Shown in pieces: positions 1 to 6,640 of a stretch of 17,615 nucleotides of DNA. Below the pieces are notes generated by a model that made no database searches, was not told the origin of the DNA, and was given only the letters and a program-made list of their open reading frames with translations. The stretch is from contig CAZKFB010000028.1 of NCBI GenBank assembly GCA_964551965.1, forward strand, positions 1-17,615, given 5' to 3'. This DNA is from CAG-582 sp964551965 (GTDB taxonomy: Bacteria; Bacillota_I; Bacilli_A; RF39; UBA660). Within the stretch, counting starts at the first letter, position 1, and each line of letters opens with the position of its first letter. The position numbers and the translations under genes are program-made.

Positions 1-207
1 ATTAATATTTTCTTCTTTTTTTCTACCACGTTTGTGATAAATATCATTGTCAAGATTACCTTGATTCTTATCTTTTTGAATCCAGTTAATTAATGCACCT
101 TCCGGAATTTTAAAATATTCGGCTGTTTTAGCTCTTCCACCGTGATTTCCTTTTTTATAGTCGGCAAGTACCATATATTTAAATTCTTCATCATAATGTT
201 TACCCAT
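1..207 (-). CDS. IS3-family transposase OrfA (helix-turn-helix), 5' part
   Basis: The first 69 codons of a minus-strand gene, starting at the ATG at 207 and running off the window. The protein begins MGKHYDEEFKYMVLADYKKG and continues with a basic helix-turn-helix segment (AKTAEYFKIPEGALINWIQK, about residues 26-45), then a basic tail rich in Lys and Arg. This is the DNA-binding half of IS3-type transposases. In that family OrfA is joined to the DDE-domain OrfB by a programmed -1 frameshift, which is not visible here. The Shine-Dalgarno GAGGT lies about 9 nt before the start and is inside a hairpin. The reading frame is open over the whole visible stretch. Confidence 0.8.
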   Translation of the reverse strand, partial: MGKHYDEEFKYMVLADYKKGNHGGRAKTAEYFKIPEGALINWIQKDKNQGNLDNDIYHKRGRKKEENIN

Positions 208-210
208 AAA

Positions 211-240
211 AATAACACCTCACTTTCATGAGGTATTATT
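211..240 (-). promoter_or_regulatory. Hairpin masking the transposase Shine-Dalgarno
   Basis: ACCTCA at 217-222 pairs with TGAGGT at 229-234 across a 6-nt loop. AATA at 211-214 pairs with TATT at 237-240 beyond a 2x2 internal loop. The arm nearer the ATG at 207 contains the GAGGT Shine-Dalgarno. Such hairpins in IS leaders are known to limit transposase translation from transcripts that read in from outside. The structure is seen; the role here is inferred. Confidence 0.55.
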
Positions 241-263
241 TTATACTAACCAGTTCTTTTTTT

Positions 264-290
264 AAAGTGTCCAAAATGGGGTTCACTTCA
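264..290 (-). repeat. Terminal inverted repeat of the IS
   Basis: On the minus strand this segment reads TGAAGTGAACCCC, then an AT stretch and GGACACTTT. The 5'-TG and the CCCC...GGACA layout match IS150-type ends. The partner repeat is outside the window. Confidence 0.65.
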
Positions 291-308
291 CATCTTTGAT
301 GTTTTTTT
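290..308 (+). terminator. Short terminator-like hairpin next to the IS end
   Basis: ACATC at 290-294 pairs with GATGT at 298-302 around TTT, followed by a run of T. The first base belongs to the IS end. It may be the remnant of the terminator of the gene that the IS interrupted, or it may form by chance. Confidence 0.35.
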
Positions 309-318
309 TATTTACGTA

Positions 319-327
319 TGCTATAAT
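319..327 (+). promoter_or_regulatory. Extended -10 promoter of the CHAP gene
   Basis: TG at 319-320, one base, then TATAAT at 322-327. No -35 at a suitable distance. Transcription should start near 333-336, which leaves almost no leader before the GTG/ATG codons at 334, 337 and 343. Confidence 0.7.
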
Positions 328-336
328 ATACTCGTG

Positions 337-1761
337 ATGTATATGAGTCGTAATAAAAAAATAATAATGATTGCTACTATTGTTGTTCTTATTATAGGTT
401 TAGTGAGTATTGGTACATTTGCTTTAAGAACTGTAAATAAAGATAACAATAAAACTACTACTAAAAAGCGAGAAAATGTTTTAAGTGTAGAGAAACTTAA
501 TAATGTTGCAAATACTTATACTTTAGAATTGAGTACAATAGTTGGTGCAACTAAGTATAGTTATTTAGTAAATGATGAAGAAGGCAATACTTTAGTTAAT
601 GGGGAATTAGAAAGTAATAAAGGAGAATTTATTATACCTTTAGAAGTACTTTCCAATAATAAAAAATTATATCTAAAATGTGATGCATTCAAAGATGATG
701 AAGTCATTAAATCTTTAAGTAAAGATTATGAATTTGTATGGGGAGAGATAAGTATAAATCCTCTTAATAATCCAACTATTAATAATGTAGATAATTATTC
801 TATAAATATTGATGGAACAGTTTCTGAAAATAATCGAATAGTTATTAAATCAGGAGACCAAGAATTACTAAATGAAATACTTACTAGTAATACTTTTATA
901 ATACCTGATTCTTTATATAAAAATAAATCAATTACTCTTAATATTAGTTTATTATCTAATGATTCCATTGTTAGTAGCTTTACTGCTAATAATGCTTATA
1001 CACCTACTGTTAAGACAACAGCAAAACCGAAACCTAAAAATCCGATAAGTGATGTTGTTATTACAAATCCTAATAATTATCTTGCTTTAGGCAATATCAT
1101 TGATGTTAATGTAACATTTACGGGTGGAGATGGAGCAACACAAACTAGTATTTATATTTATGAAAATAATAATTTAATTAAAAGTGAAGTATTAGCTAGT
1201 AAAAGTTATGTTATACCTTCAAGTATGATAAAACAAGAAACTGGATATCGTGTTGTTGTAGAAGCAGTGAATGGAACATTTAAGAAAAGTGATTCAGTTT
1301 ATATTAGTACAATTACTAATGGTAGAAGTAAAATGGTTGAACTTGCTAAGCAGCAAATTGGTAATACCGGAGAAAAATACTGGACACCTTGGGGATACAA
1401 TGGTTTTGCTGAATGGTGTGCAATGTTCGTTACTTGGGTAGGTAAGCAGAATGGGTATGTAGATGCTGGTATTATTCCTAGTTTCCAAGGATGTGGAACG
1501 GGAGTTAAATGGTTTAAAGAGAGAAACCAATTTAAGATGAAGAAAACAGGATATGTACCTCAACCGGGAGATATTATCTTCTTTGATTATCACCCTGAAA
1601 ATGCACTTATTGATCATGTTGGAATCGTTGAATATTCTGATGGAGTAAATGTCTATACTATTGAAGGTAATACTGGTAAGAAACCAAATCGTGTATGTGC
1701 AAGAAAAACTTATTCTATAAATGAAGCAAAGATTTATGGATATGGAGTTCCTAATTATTAA
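337..1761 (+). CDS. Membrane-anchored CHAP-domain peptidoglycan hydrolase with three beta-sandwich repeats
   Basis: A 474-residue protein probably acting outside the membrane on peptidoglycan (amidase or endopeptidase). An N-terminal hydrophobic helix at about residues 8-30 serves as anchor or uncleaved signal. A Lys/Thr linker leads to three similar beta-rich units (about 50-135, 140-222 and 238-326), each with a short F/Y-I/V-I-P signature (GEFIIP, NTFIIP, KSYVIP). The second and third units are separated by a Lys/Pro linker. The C-terminal CHAP domain (about 332-474) has Cys361 in EWCAMFVTW, His427 in IDHVGIVE, and Glu443 and Asn445 in EGNT, the expected catalytic set. No Shine-Dalgarno precedes GTG 334, ATG 337 or ATG 343. 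ATG 337 is chosen because the -10 box implies a leaderless or nearly leaderless mRNA. Exact cleavage specificity is unknown. Confidence 0.85.
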   Translation: MYMSRNKKIIMIATIVVLIIGLVSIGTFALRTVNKDNNKTTTKKRENVLSVEKLNNVANTYTLELSTIVGATKYSYLVNDEEGNTLVNGELESNKGEFIIPLEVLSNNKKLYLKCDAFKDDEVIKSLSKDYEFVWGEISINPLNNPTINNVDNYSINIDGTVSENNRIVIKSGDQELLNEILTSNTFIIPDSLYKNKSITLNISLLSNDSIVSSFTANNAYTPTVKTTAKPKPKNPISDVVITNPNNYLALGNIIDVNVTFTGGDGATQTSIYIYENNNLIKSEVLASKSYVIPSSMIKQETGYRVVVEAVNGTFKKSDSVYISTITNGRSKMVELAKQQIGNTGEKYWTPWGYNGFAEWCAMFVTWVGKQNGYVDAGIIPSFQGCGTGVKWFKERNQFKMKKTGYVPQPGDIIFFDYHPENALIDHVGIVEYSDGVNVYTIEGNTGKKPNRVCARKTYSINEAKIYGYGVPNY

Positions 1762-1785
1762 AAAGAAAGTTTAAACTTTCTTTTT
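1761..1785 (+). terminator. Rho-independent terminator after the CHAP gene
   Basis: A perfect palindrome, AAAAGAAAGTTT followed directly by its reverse complement (1761-1784), ending in a T run. It starts on the last base of the stop codon. Confidence 0.75.
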
Positions 1786-1814
1786 ATATGATGTAGACAA
1801 TTAGATATTATTCA

Positions 1815-1823
1815 TGTTAAAAT
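1815..1823 (+). promoter_or_regulatory. Extended -10 promoter of the 184-residue unknown gene
   Basis: TG at 1815-1816, one base, then TAAAAT at 1818-1823. No clear -35. The predicted start leaves a leader of about 18 nt. Confidence 0.5.
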
Positions 1824-1847
1824 AAAACCTAATTGGAGAGTGGTATA

Positions 1848-2402
1848 ATGAGTTCTAATGAACTATTAGCAATGGAATATGGATGTTTAGAAAGAGAAGA
1901 TAATGGATTTACAAATGAGTCTATTGATAAATTAAAAGCATTATTAACAATTAGAAATGACGGTGATATGATTTATATTTGTCATCCTAAACATTTATTT
2001 GATAATATGATAGAAGATAGTGAAACAAAAGAAATTGAATATGTTGATTTAGAAAGTATTAATGTACAAAGAATGTTTGATGTAGGTGATTATGGTCATT
2101 TTTCAATGGTTGAGCAAGTGTGTAATCGTGGAAACTCACCACTTAAATACATTATAAAAAAAGCTGCACATATGATGAAGAGATATAAAGAAAAGGGAGT
2201 ACCTCAATATACTTATCCTTTTGTAGTACTAGAAGAGATAAGTCATGGAAGCGAAGAACCTACGTATTTCGTCAGAGGAATTGTTACTTGTGATGTAAAT
2301 GGATTATATCTTGCTTTTAATCCATTAGCAGTAAAGAAATTACCTAATGTAAGTGTTTGGGAAAAGGGTCTACGATTAGGAGATAATGTAGTAATTTGTT
2401 AA
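1848..2402 (+). CDS. Conserved-looking hypothetical protein, 184 residues
   Basis: I do not recognise this family. The start is ATG 1848, preceded at 9 nt by GGAG (1835-1838). The TTG at 1833 lies just before that site and is rejected as a start. The product looks soluble: no signal peptide or membrane helix, and mixed alpha/beta character, acidic at the N-terminus. A helical basic stretch (LKYIIKKAAHMMKRYKEKG, about residues 99-117) precedes a beta-rich C-terminal third (TYPFVVLEE, TYFVRGIVTCDVNGLYLAF). It is transcribed alone, between its own promoter and a strong terminator. Normal codon use and a clean Shine-Dalgarno make it a real gene. No function can be assigned. Confidence 0.75.
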   Translation: MSSNELLAMEYGCLEREDNGFTNESIDKLKALLTIRNDGDMIYICHPKHLFDNMIEDSETKEIEYVDLESINVQRMFDVGDYGHFSMVEQVCNRGNSPLKYIIKKAAHMMKRYKEKGVPQYTYPFVVLEEISHGSEEPTYFVRGIVTCDVNGLYLAFNPLAVKKLPNVSVWEKGLRLGDNVVIC

Positions 2403-2407
2403 ATATA

Positions 2408-2435
2408 ATACTGAGTTTATTAACTCAGTATTTTT
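2408..2435 (+). terminator. Strong rho-independent terminator
   Basis: A 10-bp perfect stem, ATACTGAGTT (2408-2417) with AACTCAGTAT (2422-2431), a 4-nt loop, then a T run. Confidence 0.9.
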
Positions 2436-2436
2436 A

Positions 2437-2484
2437 ATTCATTAGTTTATCGTTTCACTCATATACTTTTTTAGAGGTGAAACA
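2437..2484 (+). repeat. 48-bp direct repeat, copy A: orphan promoter and Shine-Dalgarno
   Basis: Matches 2995-3042 base for base at both ends: 12 identical bp (ATTCATTAGTTT), 10 mostly different bp, then 26 identical bp containing TATACT, six T and AGAGGTGAAACA. The second copy runs straight into the ATG of the ATPase gene. Here the ATG is lost and no reading frame follows. GTTTCAC (2452-2458) pairs with GTGAAAC (2477-2483), a hairpin absent from the other copy. The rest of 2403-2623 is AT-rich with no gene. Confidence 0.85.
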
Positions 2485-2585
2485 GTATAGGCACATTAAC
2501 TATATAGTATTCAATATTAATTGTTGATAAGTAGAAATTAGCCTTGTTTGTATTTTTAAATATAAATGCAAATAGTGATAATTTT

Positions 2586-2594
2586 TGATATAAT
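2586..2594 (+). promoter_or_regulatory. Extended -10 promoter of the PH-like gene
   Basis: TG at 2586-2587, one base, then TATAAT at 2589-2594. No good -35. The leader to ATG 2624 would be about 22 nt. Confidence 0.65.
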
Positions 2595-2623
2595 TAAACT
2601 AAGTTATGGTGGAGAGTGATATT

Positions 2624-2962
2624 ATGTATGATTATCAATTAGCAAAAAACGAAGAAGTATTACTTACTAGTGATAATGGATTCTTAAAGAAAGGCAATGA
2701 TATTTCTGAAGTTTCTGTAGTGATAACAAATAAAAGATTTATCATTTTAGAACTACCAACTGATTTAGAAGGATTTAGAATGGGAAGAGCAATTAACTAT
2801 CCTATTAAAAAAGAAGTTATTTTTGAAACATCTATTGAATCTATTATAAGCGTTGAAAATCAAGGTGACTTTGCTAAATACTTACTTGATAATACTAATT
2901 ACTTTTATTTAAAAGATGATAAAATATACGACTATATGATAAACAATAAAAAGATATATTAA
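2624..2962 (+). CDS. Small PH-like domain protein, 112 residues
   Basis: A short soluble protein whose middle (SVVITNKRFIILE, about residues 31-43) has the beta-hairpin pattern of bacterial PH-like (bPH/YokE-type) domains, where a 'TNKR' turn joins two strands. The start is ATG 2624: GGAG at 2611-2614 lies 9 nt upstream, the same geometry as the gene before. The upstream in-frame ATG 2606 falls before that site. Such proteins in Firmicutes are mostly uncharacterised, and binding of lipid or protein is only a family-level possibility. The gene is its own unit and lies between the two copies of the 48-bp repeat, so it may have arrived by the event that duplicated them. Confidence 0.65.
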   Translation: MYDYQLAKNEEVLLTSDNGFLKKGNDISEVSVVITNKRFIILELPTDLEGFRMGRAINYPIKKEVIFETSIESIISVENQGDFAKYLLDNTNYFYLKDDKIYDYMINNKKIY

Positions 2963-2963
2963 T

Positions 2964-2994
2964 AGAAAATCTAATTACTAGATTTTCTTTTTTT
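2964..2994 (+). terminator. Rho-independent terminator after the PH-like gene
   Basis: A 10-bp perfect stem, AGAAAATCTA (2964-2973) with TAGATTTTCT (2979-2988), a 5-nt loop, then T. Confidence 0.9.
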
Positions 2995-3042
2995 ATTCAT
3001 TAGTTTCAGTAATTATTCATATACTTTTTTAGAGGTGAAACA
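2995..3042 (+). repeat. 48-bp direct repeat, copy B: promoter and Shine-Dalgarno of the ATPase gene
   Basis: The functional copy of the repeat at 2437-2484, exactly 558 bp downstream. It holds a -10-like TATACT (3020-3025) and the Shine-Dalgarno AGAGGTG, and ends on the first base of the ATPase start codon. No TG extension and no convincing -35 are seen. Confidence 0.85.
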
Positions 3043-5555
3043 TGACAGGTCTAACTGATGAAGAAGTTATTAGTTCACGTAGCAAATATGGTAGTAATGA
3101 TTTAAATATTAAGTCAGAAAATAAGTTCTTTAAATTATTATTAGAATCTTTAGGAGATCCGATAATTAAGATAATGCTTATTGCTTTAGCTATTAGAGTA
3201 ATATTGATGTTTAATGATGCAGATTGGTATGAAACAATTGGAATGTTAATATCTATTACTTTATCTTCCCTTATTTCTTCTCTCAGTGAATATGGTTCTA
3301 ATAAAGCTTTTAAGAGATTACAAAGTGAATATGAAGATATTAGTGTTAGAGTAAGAAGAAATAACGAATTAACTAGTGTATCTTCTAAAGATATTGTTGT
3401 AGGTGATATCGTAATCTTAGAAGCGGGAGAAATAGTTCCTGCTGATGGTGAAATTGTAGAAGGTTCCGTTGGTGTTGATGAATCAAGTATTAATGGCGAA
3501 TCAAAAGAAGCTAAGAAAAATATAAAAGATATATTATTAAAGGGAAGTGTAATATTATCTAATAAATGTATTATTAGAATTAAGAATGTTGGTGTTAATA
3601 CGGTCTATGGGGATATTGCCAAAGAATTAAGTGAAAAGAATCCTAAATCACCTATGAAGATAAGATTAACTAAGTTGGCTAAAGTTATATCTAGAATTGG
3701 TTATATAGGTGCTATACTCGCAAGTATATCTTTTATCTTTAATGTATTATTTCTAGAAAATAATTTTGATATGGATATTATACTACCTTTAATTAAAGAA
3801 CCTAGATATGTAATTAATCTATTTATTCATGCTTTAACTTTATCGTTAACAATAATACTTGTATGTGTTCCGGAAGGATTACCAATGATGATATCTTTAG
3901 TATTATCTTCTAATATGAAGAGAATGCTAAAGGATAATGTGTTGGTTAGAAAACTTGTTGGTATAGAGACTAGTGGATCTTTAAATGTCTTATTACTTGA
4001 TAAGACAGGAACTCTAACTAAAGGTAAATTATCAGTTATTGGAGTAGTATTAGCTGATGGATTTAAATATATGAATTTGAATGAAATGAAGTTTGGCTAT
4101 AAAGAACACTTTATTGATTCAGTAATCTATAATAATGAGTCTTACTATGAAAATAATAAAGTTAATGGAGGAAATGCTACTGATAAAGCTATGTTATCTT
4201 TTGTTGGTCGTCAATCGAAAATGCATAAGATAATTGATTCTAAAACATTTAATTCTAATGATAAATATTCTTATGCTATGATAGATACTAAAGATAAATA
4301 CTTTAAAGGATCAAAGGATGTCTTATTAAATAAATGTGTATATTATTATAATTCGGAAGGTAGAAAAATAGTTATTAGTAATAAAAAAGATATAGATACT
4401 TTATATACTAGTTATACTAAGAGAGGTATAAGAGTAATTACTTTAGTTGAGAATAATTGTTTAGTTGGTTTCGTTTTACTTCGAGATGATATAAGAGAAG
4501 AAGCACCATCAGTTTTGAAAACATTAGCCATATCCGGTATTTCAACTATCATGATAACGGGAGATGATTTAAATACAGCTACATCAATAGCAAATGAAAT
4601 AGGTATGATAGATAAAAAGTCCATTTGTATCACTCATGATGAACTTGTTAACTTAAGTGATGAAGCAATACTTAAAAACTATAAAAATATTAAAGTAATA
4701 GCAAGAGCTTTGCCTAAAGATAAGAGTCGTGTTGCATCTATTCTTGAGCATAATAACATAGTTGTAGGTATGACAGGAGATGGAGTAAACGATGCTCCAG
4801 CATTAAAGAAAGCAAATGTTGGTATATCATTAGGCAGTGGAACAGAAGTAGCTAAAGAAGCAAGTGATATTGTTATTTTAGACGATAATATTAAATCAAT
4901 TTTAAATGCTATTCTTTATGGAAGAACAATATTCAAATCAATAAGAAAGTTTTTAATATTTCAACTTACGATGAATGTATGTGCCTTATTCTTATCAATT
5001 GTTGGTCCATTTATTGGTATAACTTCTCCGGTTACTATCATGCAAATGTTATGGATAAATATGATTATGGATACTTTAGCTGGACTTGCATTTTCATATG
5101 AAGCACCATTAAAAAGATATATGGAAGAACAACCAATTAGAAAAGATGAACCTATAATAAATAAATATATGATTATATCTATATTAGTAGTAGCTTTATA
5201 TTCATGTATTCTTCTTGTTCTATTTATAAAAGTTCCTGTTCTCAATTTATTTATTAGACAAGATACAAAATATATAATGACAGCTTTCTTCTCAATATTT
5301 ATATTCTTAAGTATCTTTAATGCTTTTAATGCAAGGACAACAAGAATAAATTTATTTAATGGAATATTAAAAAATAAAGTATTTATAGCAATCATGTTAT
5401 TTATTTTCTTTGCTCAAATATATCTAATATATTTTGGGGGTTCTTTATTTAGAACTTATGGATTAGAGAGTTCAGAACTCTTATTTGTATTAATAATATC
5501 TTCCTCTGTTATTCCAATAGATCTAATTAAGAAGAAATTAATTAAAAATAGGTAA
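3042..5555 (+). CDS. P-type (class II) Ca2+-transporting ATPase
   Basis: An 837-residue ATP-driven pump of the plasma membrane, most likely exporting Ca2+. The N-terminal cytosolic segment begins GLTDEEVISSRSKYGSN, as in class II pumps. Visible motifs are NGES (151-154, actuator, usually TGES), PEGLP (277-281, M4 ion site), DKTGTLT with phosphorylated Asp320, KGS near the nucleotide site, TGDD (506-509), TGDGVNDAP (578-586), and M6 NMIMD with Asn673 and Asp677. The M4 and M6 residues fit PMCA/SERCA-like Ca2+ pumps rather than Na+/K+ or heavy-metal ATPases. Hydrophobic helices fill the C-terminal 200 residues. The start is fixed by AGAGGTG 5 nt upstream. Ion specificity is inferred. The Thr-to-Asn change in TGES is conservative but worth noting. 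Confidence 0.93.
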   Translation: MTGLTDEEVISSRSKYGSNDLNIKSENKFFKLLLESLGDPIIKIMLIALAIRVILMFNDADWYETIGMLISITLSSLISSLSEYGSNKAFKRLQSEYEDISVRVRRNNELTSVSSKDIVVGDIVILEAGEIVPADGEIVEGSVGVDESSINGESKEAKKNIKDILLKGSVILSNKCIIRIKNVGVNTVYGDIAKELSEKNPKSPMKIRLTKLAKVISRIGYIGAILASISFIFNVLFLENNFDMDIILPLIKEPRYVINLFIHALTLSLTIILVCVPEGLPMMISLVLSSNMKRMLKDNVLVRKLVGIETSGSLNVLLLDKTGTLTKGKLSVIGVVLADGFKYMNLNEMKFGYKEHFIDSVIYNNESYYENNKVNGGNATDKAMLSFVGRQSKMHKIIDSKTFNSNDKYSYAMIDTKDKYFKGSKDVLLNKCVYYYNSEGRKIVISNKKDIDTLYTSYTKRGIRVITLVENNCLVGFVLLRDDIREEAPSVLKTLAISGISTIMITGDDLNTATSIANEIGMIDKKSICITHDELVNLSDEAILKNYKNIKVIARALPKDKSRVASILEHNNIVVGMTGDGVNDAPALKKANVGISLGSGTEVAKEASDIVILDDNIKSILNAILYGRTIFKSIRKFLIFQLTMNVCALFLSIVGPFIGITSPVTIMQMLWINMIMDTLAGLAFSYEAPLKRYMEEQPIRKDEPIINKYMIISILVVALYSCILLVLFIKVPVLNLFIRQDTKYIMTAFFSIFIFLSIFNAFNARTTRINLFNGILKNKVFIAIMLFIFFAQIYLIYFGGSLFRTYGLESSELLFVLIISSSVIPIDLIKKKLIKNR

Positions 5556-5573
5556 TTGTATTTCTTTAAAACT

Positions 5574-5584
5574 TGATATATAAT
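5574..5584 (+). promoter_or_regulatory. Extended -10 promoter of the acetyltransferase gene
   Basis: TG at 5574-5575 is followed by overlapping -10 candidates TATATA (5577-5582) and TATAAT (5579-5584). The Shine-Dalgarno AGGGGTG is at 5597-5603. No clear terminator for the ATPase gene precedes it. Confidence 0.6.
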
Positions 5585-5612
5585 AGTTCCCGATTTAGGG
5601 GTGTAGGCATAA

Positions 5613-6068
5613 ATGACAATTGAACTTGGTGATTTTATTTTAGAACCTTTTGATGAAGATAATATAATGCATCGCTATATATCTGTTGTATTGGATAACG
5701 ATAAAGATTTTCATGACTATGTTGGTGAAACTAAAGTATTAGTTGATAATGCTAAGTATAAGCACGAAAAAGGTTTTAATGATTGTGTATATGTTGTAAG
5801 ATGTGATGATGACTATTTAGGTATTCTTTCTTTGATTATATTAGATGATAATCCTTATTTAGCAATAGGAGTTATTCCGGAAAGACAAGGACTTCATTTT
5901 GGTAAAAATATAATGATGGAATATATAGAATATATATTTCAAACATATTCCGAATATAGTGAAGTATTTGCATCGGTACATCCAAAAAACGAAAAAAGTA
6001 TAAATAATGTATTAAAATTAGGATTTAAACAAGTAACTAAAACAAGATATGTTAAAACAAGAGATTAA
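5613..6068 (+). CDS. GNAT-family N-acetyltransferase
   Basis: A 151-residue cytosolic protein with the GNAT core. Strand beta-4 and the acetyl-CoA pyrophosphate loop are YLAIGVIPERQGLHFGKNIM (about residues 88-107). The usual Q/R-x-x-G-x-G/A reads Q-G-L-H-F-G, with His where Gly is common. The C-terminal SVHPKNEKSINNVLKLGF is the typical Asn-containing alpha-4/beta-6 region. The acceptor (protein N-terminus, antibiotic or metabolite) cannot be told. Start ATG 5613 has AGGGGTG 9 nt upstream. It is an independent unit between the Ca2+ pump and the GtrA gene. Confidence 0.85.
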   Translation: MTIELGDFILEPFDEDNIMHRYISVVLDNDKDFHDYVGETKVLVDNAKYKHEKGFNDCVYVVRCDDDYLGILSLIILDDNPYLAIGVIPERQGLHFGKNIMMEYIEYIFQTYSEYSEVFASVHPKNEKSINNVLKLGFKQVTKTRYVKTRD

Positions 6069-6080
6069 TTTTTTAGTATG

Positions 6081-6089
6081 TGATATAAT
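6081..6089 (+). promoter_or_regulatory. Extended -10 promoter of the GtrA-like gene
   Basis: TG at 6081-6082, one base, TATAAT at 6084-6089, with GAGGT at 6096-6100 just behind. The leader would be only about 12 nt. Confidence 0.65.
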
Positions 6090-6106
6090 TATCTTGAGGT
6101 AATAAT

Positions 6107-6586
6107 ATGAATAATAATGATAGAAAATTAATTATAAGAGGACATGAAAAGAATCCTTTCGTTAAATTTTGGAATTGGGGTTGGGGAATATATTATAAGA
6201 ATCCGGAAGTTTGGAATTACTTAATTGTTGGACTTTTAACAACATTAGTTAGTTTTATCGTATACTTTGCTGTAACTAGAACTTTTCTTGATGCAAGTGA
6301 AGCAATTGAACTTCAAATAGCAAATGTTATATCTTGGATTATATCTGTTGCTTTTGCTTATGTGACAAATCGTATATTCGTATTTAAAAGCAAGAATAAG
6401 AATATATTTGCTGAAGTAACTAAATTCGTTGGTTCAAGAATATTAAGTTTACTTATGGACATTGGAATAATGTTCTTAGTTGTAACTGTTCTAAGTATGA
6501 GTGATATTATCGGTAAGCTAATTAGTCAAGTAGTTGTTATAATTGCCAATTATGTTTTATCAAAATTATTGGTTTTTAAGAAATAG
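6107..6586 (+). CDS. GtrA-like four-helix membrane protein
   Basis: 159 residues with four predicted membrane helices (about 37-57, 68-90, 106-130, 134-155) after a basic, Trp-rich cytosolic N-terminus. The pattern is that of the GtrA/DPMS family: a conserved first helix (YLIVGLLTTLVSFIVYF), NxxSWxxSxxFAYxxNRxFVF in helix 2, and a final NYVLSKLLVFKK. Family members help move undecaprenyl-linked sugars across the membrane or act beside glycosyltransferases in surface glycan assembly. No partner is adjacent, but a glycosyltransferase and glf lie 3-4 kb downstream. Start ATG 6107 has GAGGT at 6-7 nt. The stop is TAG, the only non-TAA stop in the window. Confidence 0.85.
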   Translation: MNNNDRKLIIRGHEKNPFVKFWNWGWGIYYKNPEVWNYLIVGLLTTLVSFIVYFAVTRTFLDASEAIELQIANVISWIISVAFAYVTNRIFVFKSKNKNIFAEVTKFVGSRILSLLMDIGIMFLVVTVLSMSDIIGKLISQVVVIIANYVLSKLLVFKK

Positions 6587-6607
6587 TAATTTGCTATTTC
6601 TTTTTTT
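6578..6607 (+). terminator. Terminator built from the end of the GtrA gene
   Basis: AAGAAATAG (6578-6586, the last two codons and stop) pairs with CTATTTCTT (6594-6602) across a 7-nt loop, then T. Confidence 0.85.
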
Positions 6608-6610
6608 ATA

Positions 6611-6619
6611 TGTTAATAT
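6611..6619 (+). promoter_or_regulatory. Extended -10 promoter of the 493-residue gene
   Basis: TG at 6611-6612, one base, then TAATAT at 6614-6619, directly after the preceding terminator. Confidence 0.5.
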
Positions 6620-6640
6620 AGGCGGTTAAGAGGGATGAAT

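Larger units (their letters stand above)
1..290 (-). mobile_element. IS3-family (IS150-like) insertion sequence, left end only
   Basis: Read on the minus strand, the element begins at 290 with TGAAGTGAACCCC and goes on into a GGACA block, the usual form of IS3/IS150-group terminal inverted repeats (TG...CA ends). A leader hairpin and the start of an OrfA-type transposase follow. The other end and the target duplication lie outside the window, so completeness and activity cannot be judged. The end lies about 30 bp before the promoter of the CHAP gene, which is therefore outside the element. Confidence 0.75.

Noticed and set aside
1294..1617. Open frames opposite the CHAP gene and similar minus-strand frames opposite the ATPase (4412-4633, 4961-5395)
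   Set aside because: They lie wholly inside well-supported genes, have no ribosome site, and encode low-complexity products; shadows of the real frames.
337..1761. CHAP gene as phage endolysin or toxin effector
   Set aside because: It has a membrane helix and spacer domains but no phage genes, secretion-system partner or immunity gene nearby.
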